The position numbers and the translations under genes were made by a program. Shown here in pieces: positions 28,771 through 37,432 of a stretch of 64,000 nucleotides of DNA. Within the stretch, counting starts at the first letter, position 1; each line of letters begins with the position of its first letter. Under the pieces are notes generated by a model that saw nothing but the letters and a program-made list of their open reading frames with translations, was not told the origin of the DNA and searched no databases. The stretch is from UBA9676 sp963837105 (GTDB lineage: Bacteria; Actinomycetota; Actinomycetes; Streptosporangiales; Streptosporangiaceae). Location: NCBI GenBank assembly GCA_963837105.1, contig CAWIMG010000017.1, positions 124,001-188,000 on the forward strand, in the 5' to 3' direction.

Positions 28771-29622
28771 TCAGCCGCGGAAGGGATGCGGGGGCAGCCC
28801 GGTGGACCCGGGCTGGCAGGCGAACAGCGCGCCAGGGCAGCGGCCGGGCCCGTCGGCGGTTGTGATGTACAGGGTGGCCAGGTCGGGGCCGCCGAAGGCG
28901 CAGCTGGTCACGTGGGCCACCGGGACCTCCAGGGTCTGCTTCAGCTGGCCGTCCGGCCCGTACCGGACGATCGCGGAGCCGCCCCAGATGGCCACCCAGA
29001 TGTCGCCGGCCGAGTCGACGGCCAGGCCGTCTGGCACGGCCTCGCCGCCACCGATGCTGGCCAGGACGCGGCGGTTGCCGAGGGTGCCGCTGGTGCGGTC
29101 GTAGTCGAAGATGTCCACCGAGTGCGCGGGCGAGTCCACGTAGTACATCCGTGACTCATCCAGGCTCCAGCCGATCCCGTTGGAGATAGTGACGCCGGGC
29201 AGGACCGGGGTGACCTGGTGATCGGGATCGAGCCGGTACAGGGTGCCCGCGCCGGGTGACTCGTCCTCGGCGATGGTGCCGGCGAAGAAGCGTCCCGCGG
29301 TGTCGCATGTCCCGTCGTTCATCCGGGTTTCCGGCACGTCCGCTTCGACCTGCACGAGGCGGGCAAACTGGCCGGCGGCCGGGTCCAGCGCCCAGAAACC
29401 GTCCTTGGCCGCCAGCGCCAGGCCCCCGCTGGCCCGGGGGACGATGGCGCCAACCGGCTGGCCAGCGTCCCAGGAGGTATGCGTTCCGTCCGCAGCCAGC
29501 CGGTGGACCCGGTGCGCCGGGATGTCGGTCCAGTACAGGGCGGCTTCCGCCGGCTCCCAGCAGGGCCCCTCGGCCAGTGTGGCGCGGGGAACGGGCAACT
29601 CGGTCAGCAGCGGGGTCACCAT
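28771..29622 (-). CDS. SMP-30/gluconolactonase family lactonase
   Basis: This 283-residue six-bladed propeller has the family's metal ligand and loop motifs: LAEGPCWEPAEAALYWTDI at the N-terminus, RMNDGTCDTAGRFFAGTI, TISNGIGWSLDESRMYYVDS, DGLAVDSAGDIWVAIWGG and the final TSCAFGGPDLATLYITTA. SMP-30 enzymes hydrolyse sugar lactones using Ca2+ or Zn2+. The neighbouring zinc dehydrogenase could supply the lactone. It lies 15 bases after ridA, indicating tight co-expression. No signal peptide, so cytoplasmic. Confidence 0.87.
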   Translation of the reverse strand: MVTPLLTELPVPRATLAEGPCWEPAEAALYWTDIPAHRVHRLAADGTHTSWDAGQPVGAIVPRASGGLALAAKDGFWALDPAAGQFARLVQVEADVPETRMNDGTCDTAGRFFAGTIAEDESPGAGTLYRLDPDHQVTPVLPGVTISNGIGWSLDESRMYYVDSPAHSVDIFDYDRTSGTLGNRRVLASIGGGEAVPDGLAVDSAGDIWVAIWGGSAIVRYGPDGQLKQTLEVPVAHVTSCAFGGPDLATLYITTADGPGRCPGALFACQPGSTGLPPHPFRG

Positions 29623-29637
29623 GCGGCGCCGGCCGGG

Positions 29638-30027
29638 CTATGCCTCGCCGCCGGTGCCGGGGAGCACGGCCACGCAGTCGATCTCGACGAGCATGCCTGG
29701 CAGTGGCAGCGCGACGCCAACGGTGGTCCGGGCCGGCCGCGGCTCCGGGAAGAACTGCGCGTAGACCTCGTCCATGGCGCGGAAGTCGGCGGTGTCGGCG
29801 AGGAACACCCGGCACTGGACGACGTCCGCCGGGCCCGCGCCCGCGGATCTGAGCACGGCGGCGACGTTGTCCAGCGCGATCTGGGTCTGCTCCCCGATGG
29901 TGTCACCGGTCACCTCGCCGTCCCGCAGCGGGCCCTGACCCGACACATAGACAAAACGTCCTTCGGCCACCATCCCGGCCGAATAGGCGCCAGCGGGCGC
30001 GCTGCCGCCGGCCGGTTGCCTAGCCAT
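29638..30027 (-). CDS. RidA/YjgF family enamine-imine deaminase
   Basis: This 129-residue protein has the RidA fold motifs FVYVSGQGPLRDGEV, QTQIALDNVAAVLRSAG, VVQCRVFLADTADF and the active-site arginine in PARTTV, ending LVEIDCVAVLP. RidA proteins hydrolyse reactive enamines and imines released by PLP enzymes, or act as related deaminases. In this cluster it could act with the PLP-type enzyme encoded at 31776-33071. It follows iclR by 70 bases, with a candidate operator in the gap. Confidence 0.88.
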   Translation of the reverse strand: MARQPAGGSAPAGAYSAGMVAEGRFVYVSGQGPLRDGEVTGDTIGEQTQIALDNVAAVLRSAGAGPADVVQCRVFLADTADFRAMDEVYAQFFPEPRPARTTVGVALPLPGMLVEIDCVAVLPGTGGEA

Positions 30028-30054
30028 GGCAGGCGGCCCGCCCGGCTGTTATCG

Positions 30055-30069
30055 TTCCGTATGCTGGAA
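30055..30069. promoter_or_regulatory. Candidate IclR operator upstream of ridA
   Basis: TTCCGTATGCTGGAA lies 28 bases ahead of ridA and matches the TTCCGTnnnACGGAA palindrome in 13 of 15 positions, counting the three free central bases. A second inverted repeat, TTCCTG-CACA-CAGGAA at 30075-30090, lies beside it within the 3' end of the intergenic gap. That repeat could be another site or a weak hairpin at the end of iclR. Confidence 0.5.
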
Positions 30070-30097
30070 CGGCATTCCTGCACACAGGAAGAGCATG

Positions 30098-30889
30098 TCA
30101 GCCGGGCGGATTGGGTGTCAACGGCGCCTGGGACCACTCAGCGGCGGTGTGCCGCAGGAACGAGCCGAGCTCGGCCAGCCGGCTGGTCTCCGCCCGTGCC
30201 CCGAGGATGGTGACGCTCACCGCGGCGGCCGGGACGGCCGTCCCCAGGAAGATGGGCACCCCCGCGCAGCGCACGCCGGTCTCGTTCTCCTCCATGTCGA
30301 GCGCGTAGCCGCGCTCCCTGACCAGCGCCAGCTGCTGGCCGAGGAGGGCGACCGAGGTGATGGTGCTCGGTGTCCGCTGCTGCAGCGGGCCCCACCGTGC
30401 CGCCCATTCGGCCAGCGCGCTGTCGGACGGATACGACCAGGCCAGCAGCGCCTTGCCGACGCCGGTGGCGTGCGCGGGGTTGCGCCCCCCGATCACCGAA
30501 GACAGCTTGATCGAGTGGAAAGCCTCGATCTTGTCCTGGTAGACGATCTCCGCGCCATCGAGCACCGCCATGTGTGTCGTCTCGTTCAGCTCGGCCGTGA
30601 TCCTGGCCAGCAGCGGGTGCACCAGCGCCCGCAGGTCGAGGGTGGCGTGGAACCGGAACGCGGTGGCCAGCATTTCGGTGCCAAGGAAGTAGGGACCGCC
30701 GGGCTCGGGCTGGGAGACGAACCGGCGGTACTTCAGCGCCGCCAGGATGCGGTGCAGCGAGCTCTTGGGGATGTCGAGGCGGCCGGCGAGTTCATCGAGC
30801 GACAGGCCCTGGGAGACCTCGCCCATCACGCCAAGAATCCGCAGCGCCCGGTCCACACTCGCGACCGTGGAGCCGTCGATGCTGGTCAC
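30098..30889 (-). CDS. IclR family transcriptional regulator
   Basis: This 263-residue regulator has a winged helix-turn-helix at about residues 10-65 (VDRALRILGVMGEV, LSLDELAGRLDIPKSSLHRILAAL). An IclR effector domain covers the rest (ALVHPLLARITAELNETTHMAVLDG, HATGVGKALLAW, RERGYALDMEENETGVRCAGVPIF). It is divergent to an SDR gene across a 109-base gap that holds a perfect operator-like palindrome. It is likely the local regulator of the sugar cluster, answering to a sugar or acid. It could autoregulate. Confidence 0.9.
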   Translation of the reverse strand: MTSIDGSTVASVDRALRILGVMGEVSQGLSLDELAGRLDIPKSSLHRILAALKYRRFVSQPEPGGPYFLGTEMLATAFRFHATLDLRALVHPLLARITAELNETTHMAVLDGAEIVYQDKIEAFHSIKLSSVIGGRNPAHATGVGKALLAWSYPSDSALAEWAARWGPLQQRTPSTITSVALLGQQLALVRERGYALDMEENETGVRCAGVPIFLGTAVPAAAVSVTILGARAETSRLAELGSFLRHTAAEWSQAPLTPNPPG

Positions 30890-30908
30890 ATTCCCCCCAG
30901 GCCATGCT

Positions 30909-30943
30909 TTCCGTCATACGGAATGATAGACCAGATAACGGAA
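30909..30943. promoter_or_regulatory. IclR operator region between iclR and the SDR gene
   Basis: TTCCGTCATACGGAA at 30909-30923 is a perfect 6-3-6 inverted repeat, centred 27 bases upstream of iclR. A second, half-conserved copy ending ACGGAA lies at 30929-30943, twenty bases along, which is about two helical turns. The pair sits in the divergent promoter region and is the best-formed copy of the motif also seen at 30055 and 27650. Confidence 0.6.
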
Positions 30944-30998
30944 TGGTGGCTAGGTTATCCCGTGGGCCGTGTTTCGCGACGGCGACAGGGGTGCCAGA

Positions 30999-31763
30999 AT
31001 GCGCGGGCTTCGCGGCAAGCGGGTGCTGATCAGCGGCGGCAGCAGCGGTATCGGGCTGGCCACCGCGGAGCGGTTCCTGCAGGAGGGAGCGCGAGTCTTC
31101 GTCTGCGGCATCGATCCGGCGGAGGTGGAGGCGGCAGTCACCGGTCTCACCGCCAAGGGCGAGATTTCCGGCCTGGCGTGCGACGTGAGTGCCGAGGCTG
31201 ACGTCGCCCGCCTGACCGGGGCCGCGACCAGCGCGCTCGGTGGCGTGGACGTGCTGGTCAACAACGCCGGCATCGCCCGCAGGGACCCTTTCCTTTCGAT
31301 CGCGGCCGCCGACTGGGACCGGATCCTCCAGGTGAACCTGCGCGGCATGTTCCTGGTGGCACAGGCAGTCAGCCGGCAGATGGTGGCGCAGGGAGGCGGC
31401 GGAGTGATCATCAATATGTGCTCCACCAACGGCATCGCGGGCGAGGAGGACTACGCCCACTACAACGCCTCCAAGGGTGGCGTCCTGCTGCTGACCAAGA
31501 CCATGGCGGTCGAGCTCGGCCGCCATGGCATCCGGGTGAACGCACTCTGCCCCGGCTACATCCAGACCCCGCTGAACGATGCCATCGCCGGGATGCTCGG
31601 CGATGAGTTCGAGGCTGACTATGTGCGGGACCGGATCCCGCTCGGGCGGACCGGGCGGCCCGAAGACGTCGCCGCCGCCTACGCCTTCCTCGCCTCCGAC
31701 GACGCCGCGTTCATCCACGGCAGCGCGCTGGTTATCGACGGCGGCCAGCTCGCCGTGATGTAG
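30999..31763 (+). CDS. Short-chain dehydrogenase (FabG-like SDR)
   Basis: ATG 30999 gives 254 residues; a GTG at 30969 would add ten residues without a ribosome site. The cofactor motif SGGSSGIG is at about residues 12-19. The product also has LVNNAGIARRDPF, the Ser in NMCSTNG, the catalytic YNASK and an ending VIDGGQLAVM, the classical FabG-like pattern. It is divergent to iclR and shares its operator region, so it should belong to the regulon. It probably oxidises a sugar or hydroxy acid intermediate. Confidence 0.87.
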   Translation: MRGLRGKRVLISGGSSGIGLATAERFLQEGARVFVCGIDPAEVEAAVTGLTAKGEISGLACDVSAEADVARLTGAATSALGGVDVLVNNAGIARRDPFLSIAAADWDRILQVNLRGMFLVAQAVSRQMVAQGGGGVIINMCSTNGIAGEEDYAHYNASKGGVLLLTKTMAVELGRHGIRVNALCPGYIQTPLNDAIAGMLGDEFEADYVRDRIPLGRTGRPEDVAAAYAFLASDDAAFIHGSALVIDGGQLAVM

Positions 31764-31775
31764 CGGAGCGCTGCC

Positions 31776-33071
31776 TCAGAAGAACGTGTGCACGGCGTCG
31801 ATGACATGGTAGCCGTCGTCCACCACCGGGATCACCCGCCACTTGTCGAAGGTGGTGCAGGGATGGGAGACGCCCAGGCAGACCAGGTCGCCAGGGGCGA
31901 GTTCGGTGCCGGGAGCCAGCCGCAGGTACGCGTGCTGGTCATCGAGGCCGGTGACCTGTGACCCGGTCGCAGGGACCAGCTGCCCTTCCGGCTTGCGGAA
32001 CCGCAGCGGCACCGGCAGGCCGGCGTCGAAGCCCACATCGCGGCGTCCCGCGCAGGCCAGCGCGAGCCCCGGCTCCGGCCGGGACAGCACGTGCGTCCAC
32101 AGCTCCAGCGCGGGTTCGAGCATGGGCCCGGGCGCCGTCCGCGCGTACAGGCCGTGGTCGAAGGCCACGTAGACGCCGCTGCGCAGCACGACCAGTGGTG
32201 CCGGGCCAGCCGCCCAGCCGCCCGTCAGCTCCCGCACCACCACGTCGAAGAACGCGCTGCCCCCTGCGGACAGGATCAGCGGGCCGGTCGCGCTCGCGGC
32301 GAGATGCTCGCCCAGCGAGCGCAGCGCCTGGCAGTAGCTGGTGATCTCCGCCAGTGTCTGCGTCTCCCGGTCGTGGCCGATGAGCCCCTCAAACCCGGCC
32401 GCCCCGGCCAGCTTCAGAGTGGGAGCCGCGGCCGCCGCCACGGCGACCGCGAGCGCCTCGGTGATGTCCCGGCAGCCGGTGCGGCCGCCTGGATAGCCGA
32501 GCTCGACCAGTACGTTCACGGGCCGGCCGGCACCGCCCGCGCGCAGCCCGGAGTCGAGCAAGGCCGCCCCGTCCAGGCTGTCGACGTACAGGTAACAGTC
32601 GAAGCCAGGGTCGGCCGCCAGCTCGCCTGCCAGCCAGCCGATGCCAGCCGGGTCGGTCAGCTCGTTGGCCAGCAGGACACGGGGGATCCCGAACTCCCGG
32701 TAGACCCGTACCTGGCCGATGGTCGCCGCCGTCACCGCCCAGGCGCCCGCTGCCAGCTGCCGGGCCATGAGCTGGGGGGCCATGGTCGTCTTGCCGTGCG
32801 GCGCGAGCATGACGCCAGCGGCCTGGCAGTAGGCAGCCATGGCCGCGATGTTGTGCGCCAGGGCCGATTCCCGGAGCACCAGCACTGGCATGGTGAAGCC
32901 ACCACTGAACAGCGGCGGGCGCTGGCTGCCCAGGCTGGCTGCGGTCACCAGCCCGCTCGCCGCGATGGCGCCAAAGCCCTTCTCCGTCGCGGCGATCGGC
33001 CGCTCCCGGAGCGCGGCAACGGCCGTCCGGACTACCGGCGGGAGCCCCGTGACCGGGACAGATGCGGTCAT
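31776..33071 (-). CDS. PLP-dependent D-serine dehydratase-like / D-threonine aldolase-like enzyme (alanine racemase fold)
   Basis: This 431-residue enzyme has the N-terminal PLP barrel of alanine racemase-fold enzymes, with the Schiff-base lysine in APHGKTTMAPQL (about residue 94). A C-terminal metal-binding domain ends in LVCLGVSHPCTTFDKWRVIPVVDDGYHVIDAVHTFF (His and Cys in SHPC are the expected zinc ligands). This architecture matches DSD1-type D-serine dehydratases and D-threonine aldolases. It is convergent with the SDR gene, 12 bases apart. It could remove an amino group from an amino acid or amino-sugar product, with RidA clearing the imine. Substrate not certain. Confidence 0.8.
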   Translation of the reverse strand: MTASVPVTGLPPVVRTAVAALRERPIAATEKGFGAIAASGLVTAASLGSQRPPLFSGGFTMPVLVLRESALAHNIAAMAAYCQAAGVMLAPHGKTTMAPQLMARQLAAGAWAVTAATIGQVRVYREFGIPRVLLANELTDPAGIGWLAGELAADPGFDCYLYVDSLDGAALLDSGLRAGGAGRPVNVLVELGYPGGRTGCRDITEALAVAVAAAAAPTLKLAGAAGFEGLIGHDRETQTLAEITSYCQALRSLGEHLAASATGPLILSAGGSAFFDVVVRELTGGWAAGPAPLVVLRSGVYVAFDHGLYARTAPGPMLEPALELWTHVLSRPEPGLALACAGRRDVGFDAGLPVPLRFRKPEGQLVPATGSQVTGLDDQHAYLRLAPGTELAPGDLVCLGVSHPCTTFDKWRVIPVVDDGYHVIDAVHTFF

Positions 33072-33316
33072 GTGGTGAGGATAGACGCCGAGCCAGCCGG
33101 TGCCAGCTGGCAGGACGACGACCTGTTCTGCTGCCGGGCCGGCTGCAGCGGGCCAGCCACGGGCCCCGCGGCGGCTTTCCTGGCTGGCCGCCGCGCGGGT
33201 GGTGAATACTGTCCACCCTGATCAGGAGTGGACTTATCTTGATCCAAGTGCTGAGAACCTGCGGCCGCAGACCTGCCACCACCGGGAGCAGCTTGCAGGG
33301 CTGGCAGGGGGATGCA

Positions 33317-33637
33317 GTGAGGCTTCAGATCCTGCACGTGCCGGAATGCCCGGGTGCCGAGGCTCTGGACAGTCGGCTGGCTCCACTGCTCGCGGTCCGG
33401 CCCGATATCCAGGTGATACGGCGGGTCGTGACGACCGAGGATGACGCGAGGCGGCTCGGGATGACCGGTTCGCCGACGATCCTCGCCGATGGCGCTGACC
33501 CGTTCGCCCGCCCGGACCTGCAGCCGTCCCTGTCGTGCCGCCTGTATCCCGATGAACACGGACAGCTGGGACAAGCACCTACGGCTGCCCAGCTCCGGGA
33601 AGCGCTCGGCGTAGCCGCAGCTGACGAGCTGGGCTAG
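33317..33637 (+). CDS. Thioredoxin-like small protein
   Basis: I prefer GTG 33317 with the preceding gcaggggga ribosome site. It gives 106 residues beginning VRLQILHVPECPGAEAL; an ATT-type extension upstream has no support. The LHVPECP segment is the position of a thioredoxin CxxC but has only one Cys. The LGMTGSPTILADGADPF segment with cis-Pro and the LSCRLYPDEHGQLG ending match small actinobacterial thioredoxin-fold proteins that are also found fused to alkylmercury-lyase-like domains. Role unknown; perhaps metal or thiol handling. Confidence 0.65.
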   Translation: MRLQILHVPECPGAEALDSRLAPLLAVRPDIQVIRRVVTTEDDARRLGMTGSPTILADGADPFARPDLQPSLSCRLYPDEHGQLGQAPTAAQLREALGVAAADELG

Positions 33638-33714
33638 ATGCCGACTTCGGGATGGTTGCCGAGGTGGACCAGAGCGTCCTGGGCGGTGATCCGTCCGCGG
33701 CACCAGCATCCGCT

Positions 33715-35835
33715 TCAGCCCCTGGTCAGGGCGGCGGCGCGTTCGTGGCTGAGTTCGGCTGGGGCAGGGTCAGGGGTGTGGGCCAGCTTGCTGGGCCACC
33801 ACATCCACCGGCCGATGTCCAGGTTGAGCGCGGTCACCAGTACCGAGCGGACGACGATCGTGTCGAGCAGGATGCCGAAGGCGACCGCGAAGCCGATTTC
33901 GGTCAGGAAGGTGGCTGGGATGGTGGCCAGGGCGGCGAAGGTGCCGGCCAGGACGAACCCGGCCGAGGTGATCACCCCGCCAGTGGCGGCGAGACCGGTG
34001 ATGGCGCCGCGGCGGGCGTCGCGCTGATTGGCTTCTTCGCGGACCCTGGTCATCAGGAAGATGTTGTAGTCGATGCCGAGCGCGACCAGGAACACATAGA
34101 CCAGCAGCGGGAACGAGGAATCGGCGCCGCCGAAGTGGAACACGTGGTTAAAGAAGAAGGCGCTGACGCCGAGCGCGGCGGCGAAGGACAGCACGACGGT
34201 GGCGGTCAGGATCAGCGGTGCCACCAGCGCCCGCAGCAAGATGGCCAGGATGACGAACACCACGGCCAGGATGAGCGGCAGGAGCAGCCTGCGGTCATGC
34301 GCGGACGCGCGGGCGATGTCCAGGTTGACCGCGGTATTGCCACCGACCAGGGCGTGAGCACCAGGGACGGCATGCACTCTGGCGCGCACCCGGTCGATGG
34401 TGGCATAAGCGGCGGCGCTGTCGGGCGGGCTGGTCAGCGTGCCCTGCACGTAGGCATAACCGGCCCGGGTGACTGGTGGAGTGACGTGGGTGATGCCTGG
34501 GGTGGCGGCGAGGGCGGCCCTCAGCTGAGTGGCCGCGGCCGGGCTGCCGACGACGATGACGGGCTGGCCGTCGCCGGCCGGGAAGTGGGCGGCGAGCACC
34601 GTTTCGCCGGTGACGGAGTCGGGGTGGCCGCGGAAGGCCTGGGCATTGGTCAGGCCGTTGGCCTGCAGGCCGGTCAGCCCGAGCGCGAGTATGCCCAAGA
34701 TGACGGCGGTGGTGATCCAGACCAGCCGCGGCCTTGGTGCGATGGCCCAGCCGACCCGCGCCCACAGGCCGCGGGTGGTTGGCTCGGCGGAGCCGTAGGT
34801 GGGCTTGTAGGGCCAGAAGATCCCCCGCGGGAAGCTCACCAGCAGGGCCGGCAGCAGTGTGAGCATGGCGAGCATGCCCACGGCGACACCAATCGCCAGC
34901 ACCGGCCCGAGTCCCTTGGTGGACCCGAGCTGGGCGAAGGACAGGGTCAGCAGCGCGATGACGACGGTGCTGCCGCTGGCGATGATCGCCGGGCCCGCGC
35001 GCCGCAGCGCCTCGGCCATCGCCAGGTGGCGGCGATCATGACGGCGCAGTTCCTCCCGGTAGCGGGCGACGATCAGCAGCGCGTAATCGGTGCTGGCGCC
35101 AAATACCAGCACGTCCAGGACGCCGGCGGTCTCCTCGTTCACCGTCAGCCCAGCGTGCGCCGCCAGCAGGTAGATCACCGCTTCGGCGGCGGTCAGCGCC
35201 ACCACCGACGAGATCACTGGCAGCAGCCACAGCACCGGGCTCCGGTAGGTGATCAGCAAGATCACGATCACCACCGCGAGCGCCGCGTAGAGCAGCGTGC
35301 TGGTGATGCCCTTGTACTCTTTGGCGCTGTCCGCCGCGGTCCCCAGCGGACCGGTGACGTGCGAGGTCAGGCCGTTCGCGCGCGAGCCGGCGATCACCCG
35401 CATGGCATCGACGACCGGGATCGCCCCGTTCCAGCCCTGGGTGCCGAGGTTGACCGCCACGGTGGTCTGCATCGCCTTCCCATCGGCCGACGGGATCGGG
35501 CCCACCACCTGGCCGGGTACCGCACCAGGCAGCCCGGCGAACAAGCGTGCGTCGGCGGCCGCCTTGACCCGGTCCGCCGCGGTCAGACCCGAGGTGCGGT
35601 AGTAGACAACCACCCCCGGGTAGACGTTGGGCGACTGAAAGCGTTCCTGCACGTCCAGTACCTTGACCGACTCTGCGCTGGCCGGCAGCCACGCGGACGC
35701 GTCATTCTTCTCCGCGCCGGTCAGTTTTCCCGACAGCGGGTACGCCAGCGCGACCACGACCACCCAGAAGCCAATCACCAGCCACCTGGTGCGGCTCCCC
35801 GACGGAATCTCGGCGATCCTTCTCACAGTGCTCAT
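33715..35835 (-). CDS. MMPL family (RND-type) transporter
   Basis: This 706-residue protein has twelve predicted helices in two MMPL halves. The N-terminal anchor WLVIGFWVVVVALAYPL comes first. The first helix block has the GASTDYALLIVARYREEL motif (proton-relay Asp-Tyr), and the second block carries ALGIDYNIFLMTRVREE. Two extracytoplasmic domains lie between. MMPL proteins export lipids, siderophores or other hydrophobic compounds using proton motive force. It ends 77 bases from the thioredoxin-like gene and is the last backbone gene before the tRNA-derived repeat. Confidence 0.9.
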   Translation of the reverse strand: MSTVRRIAEIPSGSRTRWLVIGFWVVVVALAYPLSGKLTGAEKNDASAWLPASAESVKVLDVQERFQSPNVYPGVVVYYRTSGLTAADRVKAAADARLFAGLPGAVPGQVVGPIPSADGKAMQTTVAVNLGTQGWNGAIPVVDAMRVIAGSRANGLTSHVTGPLGTAADSAKEYKGITSTLLYAALAVVIVILLITYRSPVLWLLPVISSVVALTAAEAVIYLLAAHAGLTVNEETAGVLDVLVFGASTDYALLIVARYREELRRHDRRHLAMAEALRRAGPAIIASGSTVVIALLTLSFAQLGSTKGLGPVLAIGVAVGMLAMLTLLPALLVSFPRGIFWPYKPTYGSAEPTTRGLWARVGWAIAPRPRLVWITTAVILGILALGLTGLQANGLTNAQAFRGHPDSVTGETVLAAHFPAGDGQPVIVVGSPAAATQLRAALAATPGITHVTPPVTRAGYAYVQGTLTSPPDSAAAYATIDRVRARVHAVPGAHALVGGNTAVNLDIARASAHDRRLLLPLILAVVFVILAILLRALVAPLILTATVVLSFAAALGVSAFFFNHVFHFGGADSSFPLLVYVFLVALGIDYNIFLMTRVREEANQRDARRGAITGLAATGGVITSAGFVLAGTFAALATIPATFLTEIGFAVAFGILLDTIVVRSVLVTALNLDIGRWMWWPSKLAHTPDPAPAELSHERAAALTRG

Positions 35836-36006
35836 CGATCCCCCCCGGGGCTCTGCCGTCAGTCCCTATCGTCCGCCACCGCCTGCCGCATGGGAACGGG
35901 GACCAGAAATCCTGGTGCCGGTAGTGGGGCTGCGAAAAGCAGGCAGCAGGCCACTCCGGGCCAGAGATCAACTTCGCGAATGTGGGAGATTGCCCAGTTC
36001 AGAACG

Positions 36007-36050
36007 GGTGCGCCGCCAGGGACTCGAACCCCGAACCCGCGGATTAAGAG
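36007..36050 (-). repeat. tRNA-Lys 3' fragment, distal att site (repeat copy 1)
   Basis: These 44 bases are identical to positions 61350-61393, the 3' half of the intact tRNA-Lys gene from anticodon loop (CTCTTAA) to discriminator base. The acceptor 5' strand, D arm and 5' anticodon strand are missing, so it cannot be a functional tRNA. The flank on the low-coordinate side (35964-36006) also resembles the flank of copy 2 at 49049-49093. It marks the left boundary of island A. Confidence 0.85.
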
Positions 36051-36500
36051 CTTGAGCGAGGCGAGTTCACCGGGCACGCTCTGCACCGCGCCCGCGGCAG
36101 CCGGCGCGGCGCTGCCGGGTCACGACCGGGCGCTTGCAGGCCGTCTGCTCGCGGGCGGCACGGGCACATGGGCCCTGTCCAAGCTGGCCAAGCAGATGGT
36201 GCGCTGGCACAAGCCAGGCGGGGAACAGTTCGGCCAGGAGCGCCTGATCGAATTCACCGAACGCGCCGGGCGCACGGATGAAGGCGTGCAAGAGATGGTC
36301 CGCAATCTCTCCCGCTCCCTGGTGCAGGCACGGGGCGGTGTGACCACCGACGACGCCACCCTTCCTGGTGGAATGGCGGGATAGCTCCGCCGGCCACCTC
36401 GCCGCCGTGGACGTGTGATCCCGCCTCCGGCGTCATCGCCGCTGGCACGGCGCCCGGCAGTGCCGTGGCGATACGGCGCCCGGTCCACGTCGGGCCCGGT
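36051..36500. other. Gap without a recognisable gene, one open remnant frame
   Basis: A + strand frame stays open from the tRNA fragment to the stop at 36384 and encodes about 110 residues. It includes WALSKLAKQMVRWHKPGGEQ and FTERAGRTDEGVQEMVRNLS, amphipathic and with good coding bias, but no plausible start. It may be the 3' end of a gene cut by the integration. I do not recognise it. The rest of the gap shows nothing else. Confidence 0.35.
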
Positions 36501-37205
36501 TCAGCTGACCAGCAGTGCTATCGCGACGTACTGGCATGTCGCGGCGGCACAGACATAGGCGTGAAAGACCTCGTGGTAGCCGAACACCGACGGGTACGGG
36601 TTGGGTCGCCGGCGATGATAAGCGAGGGCTCCGGCCGTGTAGAGAACACCACCCGCGAGCATCAGCACTCCCGCGGCCACGCCGGCATGGATCCACACAC
36701 CCGGCAGCGCAAGACCAGCTACCCAGCCCAGTCCGATGTACGTCGCGCCCACCATAAGCTCTGGCGCGTTCATCCACGTCATGCGGATCACCGTCGCCGT
36801 GACGCCAAGTGCCCACACAGCGATCAGGCAGACCAGCCCGAAGACGCTGTGGGTGGCCAGGAGGAAAGCGGGAGTTGCCGTCCCGGCGATGAGGAAGAGG
36901 ATCATTATGTGGTCCAGGCGCTGCAGGCGCCGGCGCCACACGGGGGTCCAGTTGCCGCGGTGGTACAGAGCGCTGGTCCCGAACAATGCGCTCATGCTGG
37001 CTACGTAGGTAGCGATAGCTGTGATCCGTGCGGCTCCGTGTGCACGGGCCAGCAGCAGCGAGCCGAGCACCAGCGACGCCACGAACCAGAGCAGATGGAG
37101 CCAGCCCCGCAGGAGGGGCTTTGTGTAGTAGATGCCGCGCCGGACATCGTAGAGTGCATCTACCGGTGCTGGCGATGGCACCGCCGCAGAATCCCCAAGC
37201 GTCAC
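36501..37205 (-). CDS. Hemolysin III / PAQR family membrane protein (TrhA-like)
   Basis: This 234-residue protein starts with GTG 37205 and has seven predicted helices. It carries the PAQR signature: SALYHRGNW after helix 2, RRRLQRLDHIMILFLIAGTATP, and the last-helix motif FGYHEVFHAYVCAAATCQY. The conserved His and Asp residues form the presumed zinc site. Bacterial homologues (HlyIII, TrhA, YqfA) affect membrane energetics or lipid balance; haemolysis has been shown only for a few. It lies alone at the start of island A. Confidence 0.88.
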   Translation of the reverse strand: MTLGDSAAVPSPAPVDALYDVRRGIYYTKPLLRGWLHLLWFVASLVLGSLLLARAHGAARITAIATYVASMSALFGTSALYHRGNWTPVWRRRLQRLDHIMILFLIAGTATPAFLLATHSVFGLVCLIAVWALGVTATVIRMTWMNAPELMVGATYIGLGWVAGLALPGVWIHAGVAAGVLMLAGGVLYTAGALAYHRRRPNPYPSVFGYHEVFHAYVCAAATCQYVAIALLVS

Positions 37206-37432
37206 CGCCGACCTCCACCTCGTCTCAGAACTCGGCTACTTCGGATGCCGTTGACACCCGTCAACCCATTGCCCGGGCAACTGGATACCTACCAGCTTCC
37301 TGTCGGCACATCCACCCTAGCCAGGGTGACAGCCGTCGGCCGCCAGACCGGCCTATGCCGGGCGGTGGCCACAGTGATTGACATGGCCCGCGGGGAAGCT
37401 GCCCAGGTGAAGCGCACTCGCGGAGGTTTCAC

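Noticed and set aside
36007..36050. Possible second and third tRNA genes at 36.0 and 49.1 kb
   Set aside because: Only the 3' half is present; acceptor 5' strand, D arm and half of the anticodon arm are missing, so they are recorded as repeats.
33652..36384. A 910-residue + strand open frame opposite the MMPL transporter
   Set aside because: It is a shadow of the minus-strand transporter; it has no family resemblance and an amino-acid composition typical of antisense frames.
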